A stretch of 64,000 nt of DNA. Origin: Agrococcus lahaulensis DSM 17612 (GTDB taxonomy: Bacteria; Actinomycetota; Actinomycetes; Actinomycetales; Microbacteriaceae). The stretch covers positions 1 to 64,000 of the forward strand of contig NZ_AULD01000017.1 of NCBI RefSeq assembly GCF_000425105.1, given 5' to 3'. This document shows, one piece after another, positions 36,408-45,484 of the stretch (position 1 is the first letter of the stretch; each line of letters begins with the position of its first letter). The notes under the pieces are model-generated. The model did not search any database. It saw only the letters and a program-made list of their open reading frames with translations, and was not told where the DNA came from. A program made the translations under genes and the position numbers.

Positions 36408-36832
36408 GCGAGCCGACGGCCCCGGGCGAGGGGACGGCGAAGGACGAGGGGGCGGCGAAGCGCCGGCCACGACCGGCGCGCGGCGCGATGGAGGCGCTGC
36501 TGCGCATCGTGCACGGGCTCGAGGTCGCGGGGATCGCGTTCGGCGCCCTCGCCGCGTGGGGCGTGACGCGCGACTGGCCCGCCCCCGTCGCCTTCGGCGC
36601 GGTCGGCGTCGCGCTCATCGCGACGATGCCGCTGCTCTCGCGCCCGTGGGGCTGGCTCGTGAGCCTCGCGATGCAGGTCGCGGTCGCGTCGCTCACGGCG
36701 TTCGAGCCGGTGTGGGGCGTCGTCGCGGCCGTGCTCATCGGCCTCTGGATCTACTGCTTCGTCAAGGCGCGCGGCATCGAGCGGCAGCGCCGCGCCGCGG
36801 GCCTCGACCCGCGCGGGGCGCCCGGCACCTGA
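36404..36832 (+). CDS. DUF4233-like membrane protein
   Basis: A 142-residue protein. A hydrophilic Lys/Arg/Glu-rich N-terminus of about 30 residues precedes four membrane helices. RIVHGLEVAGIAFGALAAWG opens the membrane part, and YCFVKARGIERQRR closes it. Proteins of this type follow folC in many actinobacteria and are annotated DUF4233; function unknown. The start ATG overlaps the folC stop (ATGA). It is the last gene of the T-box-controlled operon, followed by a palindromic repeat region. Confidence 0.85.
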   Translation: MSEPTAPGEGTAKDEGAAKRRPRPARGAMEALLRIVHGLEVAGIAFGALAAWGVTRDWPAPVAFGAVGVALIATMPLLSRPWGWLVSLAMQVAVASLTAFEPVWGVVAAVLIGLWIYCFVKARGIERQRRAAGLDPRGAPGT

Positions 36833-36858
36833 GCCCGCGCGCGCCGTCGCGCATCCTT

Positions 36859-36990
36859 GTGCACACTCTTGCGGCCTGCCGCGCCGCGAGGCCGCAACAG
36901 CGTGCACATGGTGGGTGCTGCCCGCGCGGACGCTGATCGAGGTGCACGCTCTTGCGGCTTGCCGAGCCGCGAGGCCGCAGCAGCGTGCAC
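36859..36990. repeat. Two direct copies of a 49-bp palindromic element
   Basis: Copies at 36859-36907 and 36942-36990 differ at only four positions. Each begins and ends with GTGCAC and folds through TTGCGGC...GCCGCA arms, making a REP-like hairpin. The 83-bp spacing includes further similar flanks (GGTGG-TGC). Together they fill most of the DUF4233-ndk gap, which holds no gene. Confidence 0.8.
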
Positions 36991-37054
36991 ACGGTGGCTG
37001 CCGCCCGGCCTGCGGCGCGGCGCCCGGCCGCAGGGCGTCGGTAGGCTGGAGCCC

Positions 37055-37465
37055 ATGCAGAGCACCCTCGTCCTCATCAAGCCCGACGGCGTCAAGCGCC
37101 AGCTGACCGGCGCGATCCTCGCGCGCATCGAGGCCAAGGGGTACGTCGTCGCCGACCTGCGGATGGTGCAGCCCGAGCGGGCGCTGCTCGAGGAGCACTA
37201 CGACGAGCACCGCGGCAAGCCGTTCTTCGAGCCGCTCGTCGAGTTCATGCTCTCGGGCCCGTCGGTCGCGATCCGCCTCGAGGGCGACCGCGTGATCGAG
37301 GGCTTCCGCGCGCTCGCCGGCACGACCGACCCGACGACCGCCGCGCCCGGCACGATCCGCGGCGACCTCGGCCGCGACTGGGGCCTGAAGGTGCAGCAGA
37401 ACCTCGTGCACGGCTCCGACTCCGAGGAGTCGGCCGCGCGCGAGCTCGCGCTCTGGTTCAGCTGA
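37055..37465 (+). CDS. ndk: Nucleoside diphosphate kinase
   Basis: A 136-residue enzyme that transfers the gamma-phosphate from ATP to nucleoside diphosphates through a phospho-histidine. The active His is H119 in NLVHGSDS. The N-terminal TLVLIKPDGVKRQLTG and the Kpn-loop region (GPSVAIRLEGDRVI) are typical. The length is normal. The start is TAGGCT-GGAGCCC-ATG with 7 nt spacing, probably leaderless. It lies between a palindromic repeat region and a convergent VKOR-type gene. Confidence 0.97.
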   Translation: MQSTLVLIKPDGVKRQLTGAILARIEAKGYVVADLRMVQPERALLEEHYDEHRGKPFFEPLVEFMLSGPSVAIRLEGDRVIEGFRALAGTTDPTTAAPGTIRGDLGRDWGLKVQQNLVHGSDSEESAARELALWFS

Positions 37466-37487
37466 GCCGCGCGGCTCGCGCCGCCTC

Positions 37488-38105
37488 CTAGAAGGAGAAC
37501 AGGAACCGGGGGATGCCCGGCAGCACGACCATGATCGTCACCACGACGATCACGGCGAGCGCGAGCGAGAGCACCCAGCCCCACGCCGAGAAGCGGGCCG
37601 CGGTGCGCCGCAGGCCCGCGGGCGCCGGGAGCGCGCCGGCGCCGAGCGCCCACGTCCAGAGCGGGAACGCCATCGCGTACATCGCCATCCAGACGAGGAA
37701 GCACCAGGGGCACACGAAGCCCAGCACGAAGACCGACTGCTGCGCGAGCCACAGCACGAAGACGAGCCCGCCGAGCACGCCGATCGAGAAGACCGTCCAC
37801 ACCCACCGCGGCATCGCGACGCGCCCGAGCGTCAGCGCCCCCATGATGATCGGAGCCGGGAACGCCATGAGCCCGAGGAAGGGGTTCGGGAAGCCGAACA
37901 GCCTGCCCTGGTCGGACTCCATCGCGCCCGAGCACGACAGGAACGGGTTGAGGTCGCACGAGAGCAGCTCCTCCGGATGGAGCAGCAGCTCGATGCGCTC
38001 GACCGAGAGCGCGAACGCGCCCGAGAGCCCCGCGAGCCCGGTGACGATGAGCAGCACGCCGAGCCACACGGGCGCGGCGATGTGGGCGGGTCGAGCGTCG
38101 GTCAT
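37488..38105 (-). CDS. Vitamin K epoxide reductase (VKOR) family membrane protein
   Basis: A 205-residue membrane oxidoreductase with about five helices. The outer Cys pair is C50 and C58 (SCDLNPFLSCS) and the quinone-site pair is C132-C135 (CPWC), preceded by helix GFPNPFLGLMAFP. In actinobacteria such VKOR homologues replace DsbB and reoxidise an exported DsbA-like protein. No fused thioredoxin domain is present here, and no DsbA is nearby. ATG 38105 begins MTDARPAH. It is convergent with ndk and divergent from the LysE-type gene, 39 bp away. Confidence 0.92.
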   Translation of the reverse strand: MTDARPAHIAAPVWLGVLLIVTGLAGLSGAFALSVERIELLLHPEELLSCDLNPFLSCSGAMESDQGRLFGFPNPFLGLMAFPAPIIMGALTLGRVAMPRWVWTVFSIGVLGGLVFVLWLAQQSVFVLGFVCPWCFLVWMAMYAMAFPLWTWALGAGALPAPAGLRRTAARFSAWGWVLSLALAVIVVVTIMVVLPGIPRFLFSF

Positions 38106-38144
38106 GGTGCCTCCTGCTCAGCATCCTCTCATCCCGGGGGAGCG

Positions 38145-38828
38145 ATGAGCTTCGACGCGGCGACTCTCACAGCATTCACCTTGGGTGCCATCGTCATCGT
38201 GCTGCTGCCGGGGGCGAACAGCCTCTTCGTCGCCACGACATCGCTGCGCGCCGGTCGCGGGCCAGGCTTCCGCGCGATGCTCGGCGTCTTCCTCGGCGAC
38301 GCGATCCTCATGGTGCTCGCGGTGCTCTCGGCGCAGGCGCTCTCGGCGAACCCGGTCGTCTACACCGTGCTCATCTGGGCCGGCGCCCTCTACCTGTGCT
38401 GGCTCGCGCTCGGCCTCGTGCGCAGCGCGCTCGAGCGGCTGCGCGCGAAGCTGCGCCGCACCGCCGAGCCCGAGCCGACCGAGAGCCCGATCAGCCCGCC
38501 GACCGCGCCCAACCCGATCATCGCCCAGCCGCGCCTGCGGCCCTTCCGCACGGCACTCGTGACGAGCCTGCTGAACCCGAAGGCGATCCTCTTCTTCGCC
38601 TCCTTCTTGCTGCAGTTCATCGATCCCGCCTCGCCGACGCCGCTCGTCGACCTGCTCGTGCTCATGCTCATCATCGAGGGCCTCTCGGCGGCCTACCTCA
38701 CGGTGCTCGTGCTCATCGGCGCGAACATCGGCCGCAGGGTGCAGCCGCACGGCTGGCTCGCGATCATCGGCACGCTCGTCGCGGCGCTCGGCTTCCTCGC
38801 GCTCGCGGTGCGGGTCGTGCTGCCGTGA
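38145..38828 (+). CDS. LysE/RhtB-family amino-acid exporter
   Basis: A 227-residue transporter with about six helices. The N-terminal family motif is IVIVLLPGANSLFVATTSLRAGRGPGFRAMLG. A hydrophilic Pro/Glu-rich loop sits in the middle (residues about 100-130), and SLLNPKAILFFASFLLQF is the second signature. It resembles the LeuE/RhtB group that exports leucine, threonine or homoserine lactone; the substrate is not determinable. ATG 38145 has GGGGGAG upstream, and an in-frame extension further upstream overlaps the divergent VKOR start and is unlikely. Confidence 0.9.
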   Translation: MSFDAATLTAFTLGAIVIVLLPGANSLFVATTSLRAGRGPGFRAMLGVFLGDAILMVLAVLSAQALSANPVVYTVLIWAGALYLCWLALGLVRSALERLRAKLRRTAEPEPTESPISPPTAPNPIIAQPRLRPFRTALVTSLLNPKAILFFASFLLQFIDPASPTPLVDLLVLMLIIEGLSAAYLTVLVLIGANIGRRVQPHGWLAIIGTLVAALGFLALAVRVVLP

Positions 38829-39028
38829 GCGTCGGCAGCGGGCTCGCGGAGCGCGTGCGGTAGACTTCCCGCAGCGTCCGACGGGCGCTCGCACAGGTTT
38901 TCCGGGCGGCACCGCCGACCCGGGTCGTCCCCGCGAGGGGGCGGAAGGAAGGATTCGCGCCGGGGCGCGCCCCGTTCGCGACAGAGATGACGACCGGCGG
39001 CGCCGGTCGTGGCAGGAGCGCGCCAGCG

Positions 39029-41563
39029 ATGGTGGACAACGACACGACCCTCCCCGAAGAGCCGACGGCGGCGACGGGGGCAGCAGAGACGACCGAGCCC
39101 GAGGCGCAGAAGGCGCCGCGCAAGCGCGCCACGACGCGCCGCAAGGCCGGGACCGGGGCCGACGCGACCCCGGAGACGGCGGATGCGTCGGGCGAGACGG
39201 CGGACGCACCGGCTGAGCAGGCGGCGACGCCGGGCGAGCAGGCGGAAGCGCCGGCCGAGCCGACGGTCACCGCGCAGTCGGCGGACGTCGAGCCCGCGGA
39301 GCAGCCCTCGGCGGAGGCGCCTGCCGGCGCGCTCGCCCAGTCGGGCGAGCAGGAGCCCGGCCACGAGCCCGGCCTCGCCGACCCCGGCAAGCCCGCGGAC
39401 GCATCCGCCTCGGACGACGCCGCCGCCGACGCGCCGGCCGAGGACGACCCGCTCGCCGCCGCGCGCGTGCTGCCGGAGGTGCCCGCCGGACCCTTCGGCC
39501 TGCTCTTCCACGCGCCCGACCTCGCGCGGCTCCCGGCACTGCCGCCGCTGCGCGCAGAGCTCGACGACGAGGACGACGAGGACGACGACGAGGGCGACGA
39601 CCAGCAGGACGGCCGGCGCTCCCGCCGCTCGCGGTCGCGGTCGCGCTCGCGCCGCGGCGAGGACGAGAAGCCCCTCATCACCGAGCCGCAGAAGGTGCGC
39701 GGGTCGACGCGCCTCGAGGCGAAGCGCCAGCGCCGCCGCGAAGGCCGCGACGCCGGTCGCCGCCGCACGGTCGTCACCGAGACCGAGTTCCTCGCCCGCC
39801 GCGAGGCCGTCGAGCGGCAGATGATCGTGCGCTCGAAGCACGACCGCGTGCAGCTCGCGGTGCTCGAGGACGGCGTGCTCGTCGAGCACTACGTCGCGAA
39901 GGCGAGCGAGTCGAGCCTCATCGGCAACGTCTACCTCGGCCGCGTGCAGAACGTGCTGCCGAGCATGGAGGCCGCGTTCGTCGACATCGGCCGCGGCCGC
40001 AACGCCGTGCTCTACTCGGGCGAGGTCGACTGGGACGCCGCAGAGCTCGAGGGCCAGCCGCGCAAGATCGAGCTCGCGCTCAAGCCCGGCGACACCGTGC
40101 TCGTGCAGGTGACGAAGGACCCGGTGGGCCACAAGGGCGCGCGGCTCACGAGCCAGATCTCGCTGCCCGGCCGCTACCTCGTCTCGGTGCCCGGCGGCTC
40201 GATGAACGGCATCTCCCGCAAGCTGCCCGACACGGAGCGCGCCCGCCTCAAAAAGATCCTCAAGCAGGTGCTGCCGGAGGGCGTCGGCGTCATCGTGCGC
40301 ACGGCCGCCGAGGGCGCGACCGAGGAGCAGCTCACGCGCGACGTCGAGCGCCTCACGCGCCAGTGGGAGCGCATCCAGCAGCTCCGGAACGGCTCCGCAC
40401 CGCAGCGCCTGCACGCCGAGCCCGACCTGCTCGTGAAGATCGTCCGCGACGTGTTCAACGAGGACTTCTCGAAGCTCATCATCCAGGGCTCGGAGGCGCT
40501 CGCCACGATCCGCGAGTACCTCGAGGCCATCGCGCCCGACCTGCTCGACCGGGTCGAGGCCTACGAGGGCACCGACGACCCCTTCGACCACTTCCGCATC
40601 GCCGAGCAGATCGACAAGGCGCTCGACCGCAAGGTGTGGCTGCCCTCGGGCGGCTCGCTCGTCATCGACCGCACCGAGGCGATGACCGTCGTCGACGTCA
40701 ACACGGGCCGCTTCGTCGGCGCGGGCGGCAACCTCGAGGAGACGGTCACCAAGAACAACCTCGAGGCGGCCGAGGAGATCGTGCGCCAGCTGCGGCTGCG
40801 CGACATCGGCGGCATCATCGTGATCGACTTCATCGACATGGTGCTCGAGTCGAACCGCGACCTCGTGCAGCGCCGCCTCATCGAGTGCCTCAGCCGCGAC
40901 CGCACGAAGCACCAGGTGGCGGAGGTCACGAGCCTCGGCCTCGTGCAGATGACGCGCAAGAAGCTCGGCCTCGGCCTGCTCGAGACCTACTCCGAGCCGT
41001 GCGAGGTCTGCGCGGGCCGCGGCGTCATCGTGCACCACGAGCCCGTCTCGAAGCCGCAGCGCCAGCAGCAGGAGAACGGCGGGCAGGGCGGCGGTCGCCG
41101 TCGAGGCCGCGGCAAGCAGGGCGAGCAGCAGGCCGAGCAGCACCAGCAGCAGCAGGGCGGCGGCAACGGCGGCACGCACGCGATCACCGACGACATGCGC
41201 AAGGGCCTGTCGCAGATCGCGGCCGCCGCGAAGGGCAAGGCGGTCGACGCCGAGCAGCCGACGGGGGAGCAGCCCTCCGGCGAGCAGGCCCAGCGCGAGC
41301 GCCCCTCCGGCAAGGTCGCGCCGTCGAAGGCCGCGGTCGAGGCGGTCGCCGCCGAGCCCATCGTGACCATCCTCGACATCCCCGTCGAGGCGAAGGCGGA
41401 GCCGGTGGCCGAGAAGGCGACCGAGCGCGACCTCGACGGACTGCTCGGCGGCGCGCTCGACGCGCTCGCCGCCCCAGCGCCGGGCACCGGCAAGGCCGCG
41501 CGCCGCTCGCGCCGCGCCTCGTCGGGCATCATCACGGCCAAGCCCGACGACCGCGACCGCTGA
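39029..41563 (+). CDS. rne: Ribonuclease E/G with long acidic-basic N-terminal extension
   Basis: An 844-residue endoribonuclease for mRNA decay and rRNA processing. About 240 N-terminal residues are low-complexity: Ala/Glu-rich, then an Asp/Glu run, then a Ser-Arg run. The catalytic core follows: an S1 domain (GNVYLGRVQNVLPSMEAAFVDIG), metal-binding D556 and D600, and Zn-link Cys658-Cys661 (CEVCAGRG). The C-terminus is Gln/Gly-rich and disordered, with an RGRG patch. ATG 39029 has AGGAGCG upstream; ATG 38987 is an alternative. A -10 TAGACT near 38863 implies a leader of more than 150 nt, possibly used for autoregulation. Confidence 0.92.
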   Translation: MVDNDTTLPEEPTAATGAAETTEPEAQKAPRKRATTRRKAGTGADATPETADASGETADAPAEQAATPGEQAEAPAEPTVTAQSADVEPAEQPSAEAPAGALAQSGEQEPGHEPGLADPGKPADASASDDAAADAPAEDDPLAAARVLPEVPAGPFGLLFHAPDLARLPALPPLRAELDDEDDEDDDEGDDQQDGRRSRRSRSRSRSRRGEDEKPLITEPQKVRGSTRLEAKRQRRREGRDAGRRRTVVTETEFLARREAVERQMIVRSKHDRVQLAVLEDGVLVEHYVAKASESSLIGNVYLGRVQNVLPSMEAAFVDIGRGRNAVLYSGEVDWDAAELEGQPRKIELALKPGDTVLVQVTKDPVGHKGARLTSQISLPGRYLVSVPGGSMNGISRKLPDTERARLKKILKQVLPEGVGVIVRTAAEGATEEQLTRDVERLTRQWERIQQLRNGSAPQRLHAEPDLLVKIVRDVFNEDFSKLIIQGSEALATIREYLEAIAPDLLDRVEAYEGTDDPFDHFRIAEQIDKALDRKVWLPSGGSLVIDRTEAMTVVDVNTGRFVGAGGNLEETVTKNNLEAAEEIVRQLRLRDIGGIIVIDFIDMVLESNRDLVQRRLIECLSRDRTKHQVAEVTSLGLVQMTRKKLGLGLLETYSEPCEVCAGRGVIVHHEPVSKPQRQQQENGGQGGGRRRGRGKQGEQQAEQHQQQQGGGNGGTHAITDDMRKGLSQIAAAAKGKAVDAEQPTGEQPSGEQAQRERPSGKVAPSKAAVEAVAAEPIVTILDIPVEAKAEPVAEKATERDLDGLLGGALDALAAPAPGTGKAARRSRRASSGIITAKPDDRDR

Positions 41564-41590
41564 TCGGGCGGGCCGCTGCTTCTCCGTTGA

Positions 41591-41654
41591 TCGAGTAGGC
41601 CCGCAGGGCCGTATCGAGATCCGTCTCGATACGCGGCCTGCGGCCGCTACTCGA
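41591..41654. repeat. REP-like intergenic palindrome of the Microbacteriaceae type
   Basis: Arms TCGAGTAG...CGTATCGAGA and the inverse TCTCGATACG...CTACTCGA surround a TCCG loop, with GC-rich inner parts imperfectly paired. It lies between the convergent RNase E and DUF4031 genes, where it may also act as a bidirectional terminator. I recognise this motif as widespread between genes in Microbacteriaceae. Confidence 0.8.
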
Positions 41655-41665
41655 CGGACGGGTGA

Positions 41666-41932
41666 CTAGTGCCGCTCCCGCTCCTTCACGCGCAGCCCGC
41701 TCGCGATGAGCCGCCGCACGAGCACCTTCGGCGGCACCTGCTCGGCGCCCATCGCGACGAGCTCGGCGATCCGCTCGGCGGGCACGTCGTAGTGGTCGTG
41801 GTCGAAGCCGCGCCGGGGGATGCCCGCCGCACGCGCGAAGGCGTGGAGCTCGTCGAGCGACGAGTCGCTCACCAGGTGCGCCCACATCGTGCCGTGATTC
41901 GGCCAGAGCGGCTCGTCCACCAGGATCGCCAT
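41666..41932 (-). CDS. DUF4031-like small protein
   Basis: An 88-residue soluble protein beginning MAILVDEPLWPNHGTMWAHL and continuing DSSLDELHAFARAAGIPRRGFDHDHYDVP, a pattern annotated DUF4031 in actinobacteria. It contains several His and Asp residues (HGTMWAH, FDHDHYD) that could bind a metal, but the function is unknown. The start is TACCGT-GGGCGC-ATG (leaderless arrangement). A longer frame upstream would overlap the rplU promoter on the other strand and is rejected. Confidence 0.85.
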   Translation of the reverse strand: MAILVDEPLWPNHGTMWAHLVSDSSLDELHAFARAAGIPRRGFDHDHYDVPAERIAELVAMGAEQVPPKVLVRRLIASGLRVKERERH

Positions 41933-41968
41933 GCGCCCACGGTAGCGCCGCCACGCGGGGAGGTGCTG

Positions 41969-41998
41969 TTGACCGGCATGGCTCGCGGCGTGTATCGT
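41969..41998 (+). promoter_or_regulatory. Promoter of rplU-rpmA
   Basis: TTGACC (41969-41974), an 18-bp spacer and TATCGT (41993-41998): one of the best housekeeping-sigma promoters in the window. Transcription from about 42005 gives an untranslated leader of about 80 nt before rplU, where r-protein leader structures could sit. Confidence 0.75.
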
Positions 41999-42087
41999 TG
42001 TTCGCTGGCGCTCGTCGCAATTCCTTGCGCGCGCTACAAGCTTCGTCCCGGCCCTGCCGGGAGTCGTTCCAACAGTGAGGATCCAAC

Positions 42088-42396
42088 GTGGTGTACGCAA
42101 TCGTGCGCGCCGGCGGCCGGCAGGAGAAGGTCGAGGTCGGCACCGTGCTCGTCGTCGACCGCATCGCCGGTGACGACAACGGCAACGTCGAGCTGGCCCC
42201 CGTGCTGCTCGTCGACGGCGACAAGGTCACGACCGACGCCGACGCGCTCGCCAAGGTCAAGGTGACGGCCGAGGTCGTGACCGACCTGCGCGGCCCGAAG
42301 ATCCGCATCCAGCACTACCGCAACAAGACCGGCTACAAGCGCCGCATGGGCCACCGCTCGGAGCTCACGCGCCTCAAGGTCACCGGCATCAAGTAA
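42088..42396 (+). CDS. rplU: 50S ribosomal protein L21
   Basis: A 102-residue ribosomal protein that binds 23S r[19 protein letters not shown] at the start and [20 protein letters not shown] at the end are L21 signatures. Translation can start at either of two adjacent GTG codons, with GAGGATCC upstream. It is followed 13 bp later by rpmA in the conserved L21-L27-obg order, driven by a strong promoter. Confidence 0.97.
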   Translation: MVYAIVRAGGRQEKVEVGTVLVVDRIAGDDNGNVELAPVLLVDGDKVTTDADALAKVKVTAEVVTDLRGPKIRIQHYRNKTGYKRRMGHRSELTRLKVTGIK

Positions 42397-42409
42397 GGGA
42401 GCCGCACAC

Positions 42410-42664
42410 ATGGCACACAAGAAGGGCGCATCGTCCACCCGCAACGGCCGTGACTCGAACGCGCAGCGCCTCGGCGTGAAGCGCTTCGGCGGCCAGGTCG
42501 TCAAGGCCGGCGAGATCATCGTCCGCCAGCGCGGCACCCACTTCCACCCCGGCGCCGGCGTCGGTCGTGGCGGCGACGACACGCTGTTCGCCCTCGAGGC
42601 GGGCGCGGTCGAGTTCGGCACGAAGGGCGGCCGCAAGGTCGTCAACATCGTCGCCGCTGGCTGA
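42410..42664 (+). CDS. rpmA: 50S ribosomal protein L27
   Basis: An 84-residue ribosomal protein that reaches the peptidyl-transferase centre with its N-terminus. [27 protein letters not shown] and [21 protein letters not shown] mark L27. There is no cleavable N-terminal extension of the Firmicutes type. The RBS is GGGAG. A hairpin terminator follows after 17 bp, separating it from obgE. Confidence 0.97.
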   Translation: MAHKKGASSTRNGRDSNAQRLGVKRFGGQVVKAGEIIVRQRGTHFHPGAGVGRGGDDTLFALEAGAVEFGTKGGRKVVNIVAAG

Positions 42665-42681
42665 CACCAGACACACCCGAT

Positions 42682-42711
42682 GAACGGGGCGGGCTTCGGC
42701 TCGCCCCGTTC
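42682..42711 (+). terminator. Hairpin terminator after rpmA
   Basis: GAACGGGGCG (42682-42691) pairs with CGCCCCGTTC (42702-42711) around a GGCTTCGGCT-type loop. Some read-through into obgE is likely, given the conserved gene order. Confidence 0.8.
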
Positions 42712-42732
42712 TCGCATCGAGAGGAGGCCTCC

Positions 42733-44265
42733 GTGGCGACATTCGTCGACCAGGTGACGCTGCACCTGCGCGCAGGGAACGGCGGCCATGGCTGCGTCTC
42801 CGTCAAGCGCGAGAAGTTCAAGCCGCTCGCGGGCCCCGACGGCGGCAACGGCGGCGACGGCGGCGACATCGTGCTCGTCGCCGACCCGCAGGTGACGACG
42901 CTGCTCGGCTACCACCGCAACCCGCACCGCTCGAGCGAGAACGGGCAGCCGGGCATGGGCGACCACCGCTCCGGCACGACGGGCGCCGACCTCGTGCTGC
43001 CCGTGCCGGTCGGCACGGTGGTGACGGATGCCTCGGGCGAGCAGCTCGCGGACCTCTCGCAGGCGGGCATGCGCGTCGTGGTCGCCGAGGGCGGCCAGGG
43101 CGGCCTCGGCAACGCCGCGCTCTCGAACCAGAAGCGCAAGGCGCCCGGCTTCGCGCTCCTCGGCACGCCGGGCTTCGAGGGCGACGTCACGCTCGAGCTC
43201 AAGACCGTCGCCGACGTCGCGCTCGTGGGCTTCCCGAGCGCGGGCAAGTCGAGCCTCGTCGCCGCGATGTCGGCCGCGCGGCCGAAGATCGCCGACTACC
43301 CGTTCACGACGCTCCACCCGAACCTCGGGGTCGTCGAGTCGGGCCAGACGCGCTACACGATCGCCGACGTGCCCGGCCTCATCGAGGGCGCGAGCGAGGG
43401 CAAGGGGCTCGGGCTCGAGTTCCTCCGCCACGTCGAGCGCTGCTCGGCGCTCCTGCACGTCATCGACTGCGCGACGCTCGACCCCGGCCGCGACCCCGTG
43501 AGCGACCTGCAGGTCATCCTGCGCGAGCTCGCCGCCTACCCCGTGCCCGAGGGCCAGACGCCGCTCCTCGAGCGCCAGCAGCTCGTCGCGCTCAGCAAGA
43601 TCGACGTGCCCGAGGCCGCCGAGCTCGCCGCGTTCGTGCGCGAGGACATCGAGGCCATGGGCTTCCGGGTCTTCGAGATCTCGACCGTCGCGCACAAGGG
43701 CCTTCGCGAGCTGTCGTTCGCGCTCGCCGAGATCGTCGAGGCCGACCGCCGCGCGAAGGCCGCCGAGCCCGCGCCCGAGCGCATCGTGCTGCGGCCGCGC
43801 GCCGTCGACGAGGCCGGCTTCACGATCAAGGTCGAGGGCTCGCACGCCGGACCGGTGTACCGCATCCTCGGTGCGAAGCCCGAGCGCTGGGTGCAGCAGA
43901 CCGACTTCCAGAACGACGAGGCCGTCGGCTACCTCGCCGACCGGCTAGCGAAGCTCGGCACGGAGGAGGCGCTCCTCAAGGCGGGTGCCGTCCCGGGCGC
44001 GACGGTCGTCATCGGACCGGGGGCCGGCATCGTCTTCGACTGGGAGCCGACGATCGCCTCCGCCGCCGAGCTCGTCGGCAACCGCGGCACCGACCCGCGC
44101 CTGGATCGCAACGACCGCCGCACGACCGCCGAGCGGCGCGACGAGTACCACCGCCGCATGGACGCGAAGCAGGCCGCGCGCGACGAGCTCGGCACCGAGC
44201 GCGACGCAGGGCTGTGGGTCGACGACGAGGGCTTCGAGGTGCAGCGCTGGGAAGACGAGGCATGA
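42733..44265 (+). CDS. obgE: GTPase Obg/CgtA
   Basis: A 510-residue ribosome-assembly GTPase. The Gly-rich Obg fold comes first ([25 protein letters not shown]). The GTPase domain has G1 GFPSAGKS (166-173), G3 [16 protein letters not shown] and a KID G4. A C-terminal OCT domain contains [15 protein letters not shown], followed by a charged tail. It acts on the 50S subunit and the stress response. GTG 42733 follows GAGGAGG. Its stop overlaps the proB ATG (ATGA), linking it to proline synthesis genes. Confidence 0.97.
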   Translation: MATFVDQVTLHLRAGNGGHGCVSVKREKFKPLAGPDGGNGGDGGDIVLVADPQVTTLLGYHRNPHRSSENGQPGMGDHRSGTTGADLVLPVPVGTVVTDASGEQLADLSQAGMRVVVAEGGQGGLGNAALSNQKRKAPGFALLGTPGFEGDVTLELKTVADVALVGFPSAGKSSLVAAMSAARPKIADYPFTTLHPNLGVVESGQTRYTIADVPGLIEGASEGKGLGLEFLRHVERCSALLHVIDCATLDPGRDPVSDLQVILRELAAYPVPEGQTPLLERQQLVALSKIDVPEAAELAAFVREDIEAMGFRVFEISTVAHKGLRELSFALAEIVEADRRAKAAEPAPERIVLRPRAVDEAGFTIKVEGSHAGPVYRILGAKPERWVQQTDFQNDEAVGYLADRLAKLGTEEALLKAGAVPGATVVIGPGAGIVFDWEPTIASAAELVGNRGTDPRLDRNDRRTTAERRDEYHRRMDAKQAARDELGTERDAGLWVDDEGFEVQRWEDEA

Positions 44266-45053
44266 CGCGGCTCGACCTCACCGCCGGCGAGCGCGTCGTC
44301 GTCAAGGTCGGCTCCTCCTCCATCTCGGGGGAGCGGCGCGGCCAGATCGAGCCGCTCGTCGACGCCCTGGCCCGGCTGCACCGCTCGGCCGAGGTCATCC
44401 TCGTCTCCTCCGGCGCGATCTCGACCGGCATGCCCTACCTCGGCCTCGAGTCGCGGCCCGTCGACCTGCCGATGCAGCAGGCCGCGGCCGCGGTCGGGCA
44501 GAACGTGCTCATGAACCGCTACCAGCGGAGCCTCTCGCGGCACGAGGTCGTCGCTGCGCAGATCCTGCTGACCGCCTCCGACATGGAGCTCGACTCGCAC
44601 CGCGTGAACGCGCGCAACGCGCTCGAGCGGCTGCTCGAGCTGCGGATGCTGCCGATCGTCAACGAGAACGACACGGTCGCGACCCACGAGATCCGCTTCG
44701 GCGACAACGACCGGCTCGCGGCGCTCGTCGCGCGGCTCGTCGGCGCCGACCGGCTCATCCTCCTCTCCGACATCGAGGCGCTCCGCACCGCGCCGCCCGA
44801 CGAGCCGGGCTCCGAGCCGATCGAGCGCGTGCCCTTCGGCGACCCGCTCGAGGGCGTGCGCCTCGGCGCGTCGGGCTCGCACATCGGCTCGGGCGGCGCG
44901 ATGACGAAGGTCGACGCGGCCCGCCTCGCGGCCGACGCGGGCGTCAGGGTCACCGTCACCGCGACGCCGCTGCTCGACCGGCTCCTCTCGGGCGAGCGGC
45001 TCGGCACCGAGTTCGAGCCGAATCCCGTCGTCCGCGAACCCGCCGCCCGGTGA
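44262..45053 (+). CDS. proB: Glutamate 5-kinase (short form)
   Basis: A 263-residue amino-acid kinase that phosphorylates glutamate in the first step of proline synthesis. [50 protein letters not shown] and [16 protein letters not shown] are family motifs for ATP and glutamate binding and feedback. It ends after the kinase domain and lacks the C-terminal PUA domain of the E. coli enzyme. It is coupled to obgE and, by a GTGA overlap, to a GNAT gene; proA follows that. Confidence 0.95.
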   Translation: MTRLDLTAGERVVVKVGSSSISGERRGQIEPLVDALARLHRSAEVILVSSGAISTGMPYLGLESRPVDLPMQQAAAAVGQNVLMNRYQRSLSRHEVVAAQILLTASDMELDSHRVNARNALERLLELRMLPIVNENDTVATHEIRFGDNDRLAALVARLVGADRLILLSDIEALRTAPPDEPGSEPIERVPFGDPLEGVRLGASGSHIGSGGAMTKVDAARLAADAGVRVTVTATPLLDRLLSGERLGTEFEPNPVVREPAAR

Positions 45054-45475
45054 GCGTCGTCGAGCTCGGCCCGGCCGACGCGGAGGAGGCGATCGGGCTC
45101 TGGGAGGGGACCGGGCTCACGCGCCCCTGGAACCCGCCGCGCGCCGACTTCGACCGCGCGATCGCCGGGAGCGCATCCGCCGTGCTGGGCATCCGCGACG
45201 GCGACGTGCTCGTCGCGACCGCGATGGTCGGGCACGACGGCCACCGCGGCTGGCTCTACTACCTCGCCGTCGCGCCCGATCACCAGCGCCGCGGCCTCGG
45301 CGCGGCGCTCGTGCGCGCGGCCGAGGCCTGGATCGTCGCGCGCGGCGGCGTGAAGCTGCAGCTCATGGTGCGGCGCGACAACGACGCGGTCGCGGCGTTC
45401 TACCGCGCGCTCGGCTACGACGAGCAGCCCGTCGTGGTGCTCGGACGCCGCCTCGAGGCATCCGCGGACTCCTAG
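45050..45475 (+). CDS. GNAT-family N-acetyltransferase (YpeA-like)
   Basis: A 141-residue acetyltransferase. LWEGTGLTRPWNPPRADFDRAI at the N-terminus is typical of the YpeA-like group. The acetyl-CoA loop is VAPDHQRRGLGAALVRAAE (Q/RxxGxG/A type), and AFYRALGYDEQPVVVLGRRL ends the fold. The acceptor is unknown. It sits between proB and proA with a GTGA overlap at its 5' end, so it is translated with proB, whereas proA has its own leaderless promoter 10 bp downstream. Confidence 0.9.
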   Translation: MSVVELGPADAEEAIGLWEGTGLTRPWNPPRADFDRAIAGSASAVLGIRDGDVLVATAMVGHDGHRGWLYYLAVAPDHQRRGLGAALVRAAEAWIVARGGVKLQLMVRRDNDAVAAFYRALGYDEQPVVVLGRRLEASADS

Positions 45476-45484
45476 GATCGAGGC

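Noticed and set aside
41933-42100. N-terminal extension of the DUF4031 protein to about 144 residues
   Set aside because: It would cross the rplU promoter and leader; ATG 41932 has a fitting -10 and a conserved-looking N-terminus.
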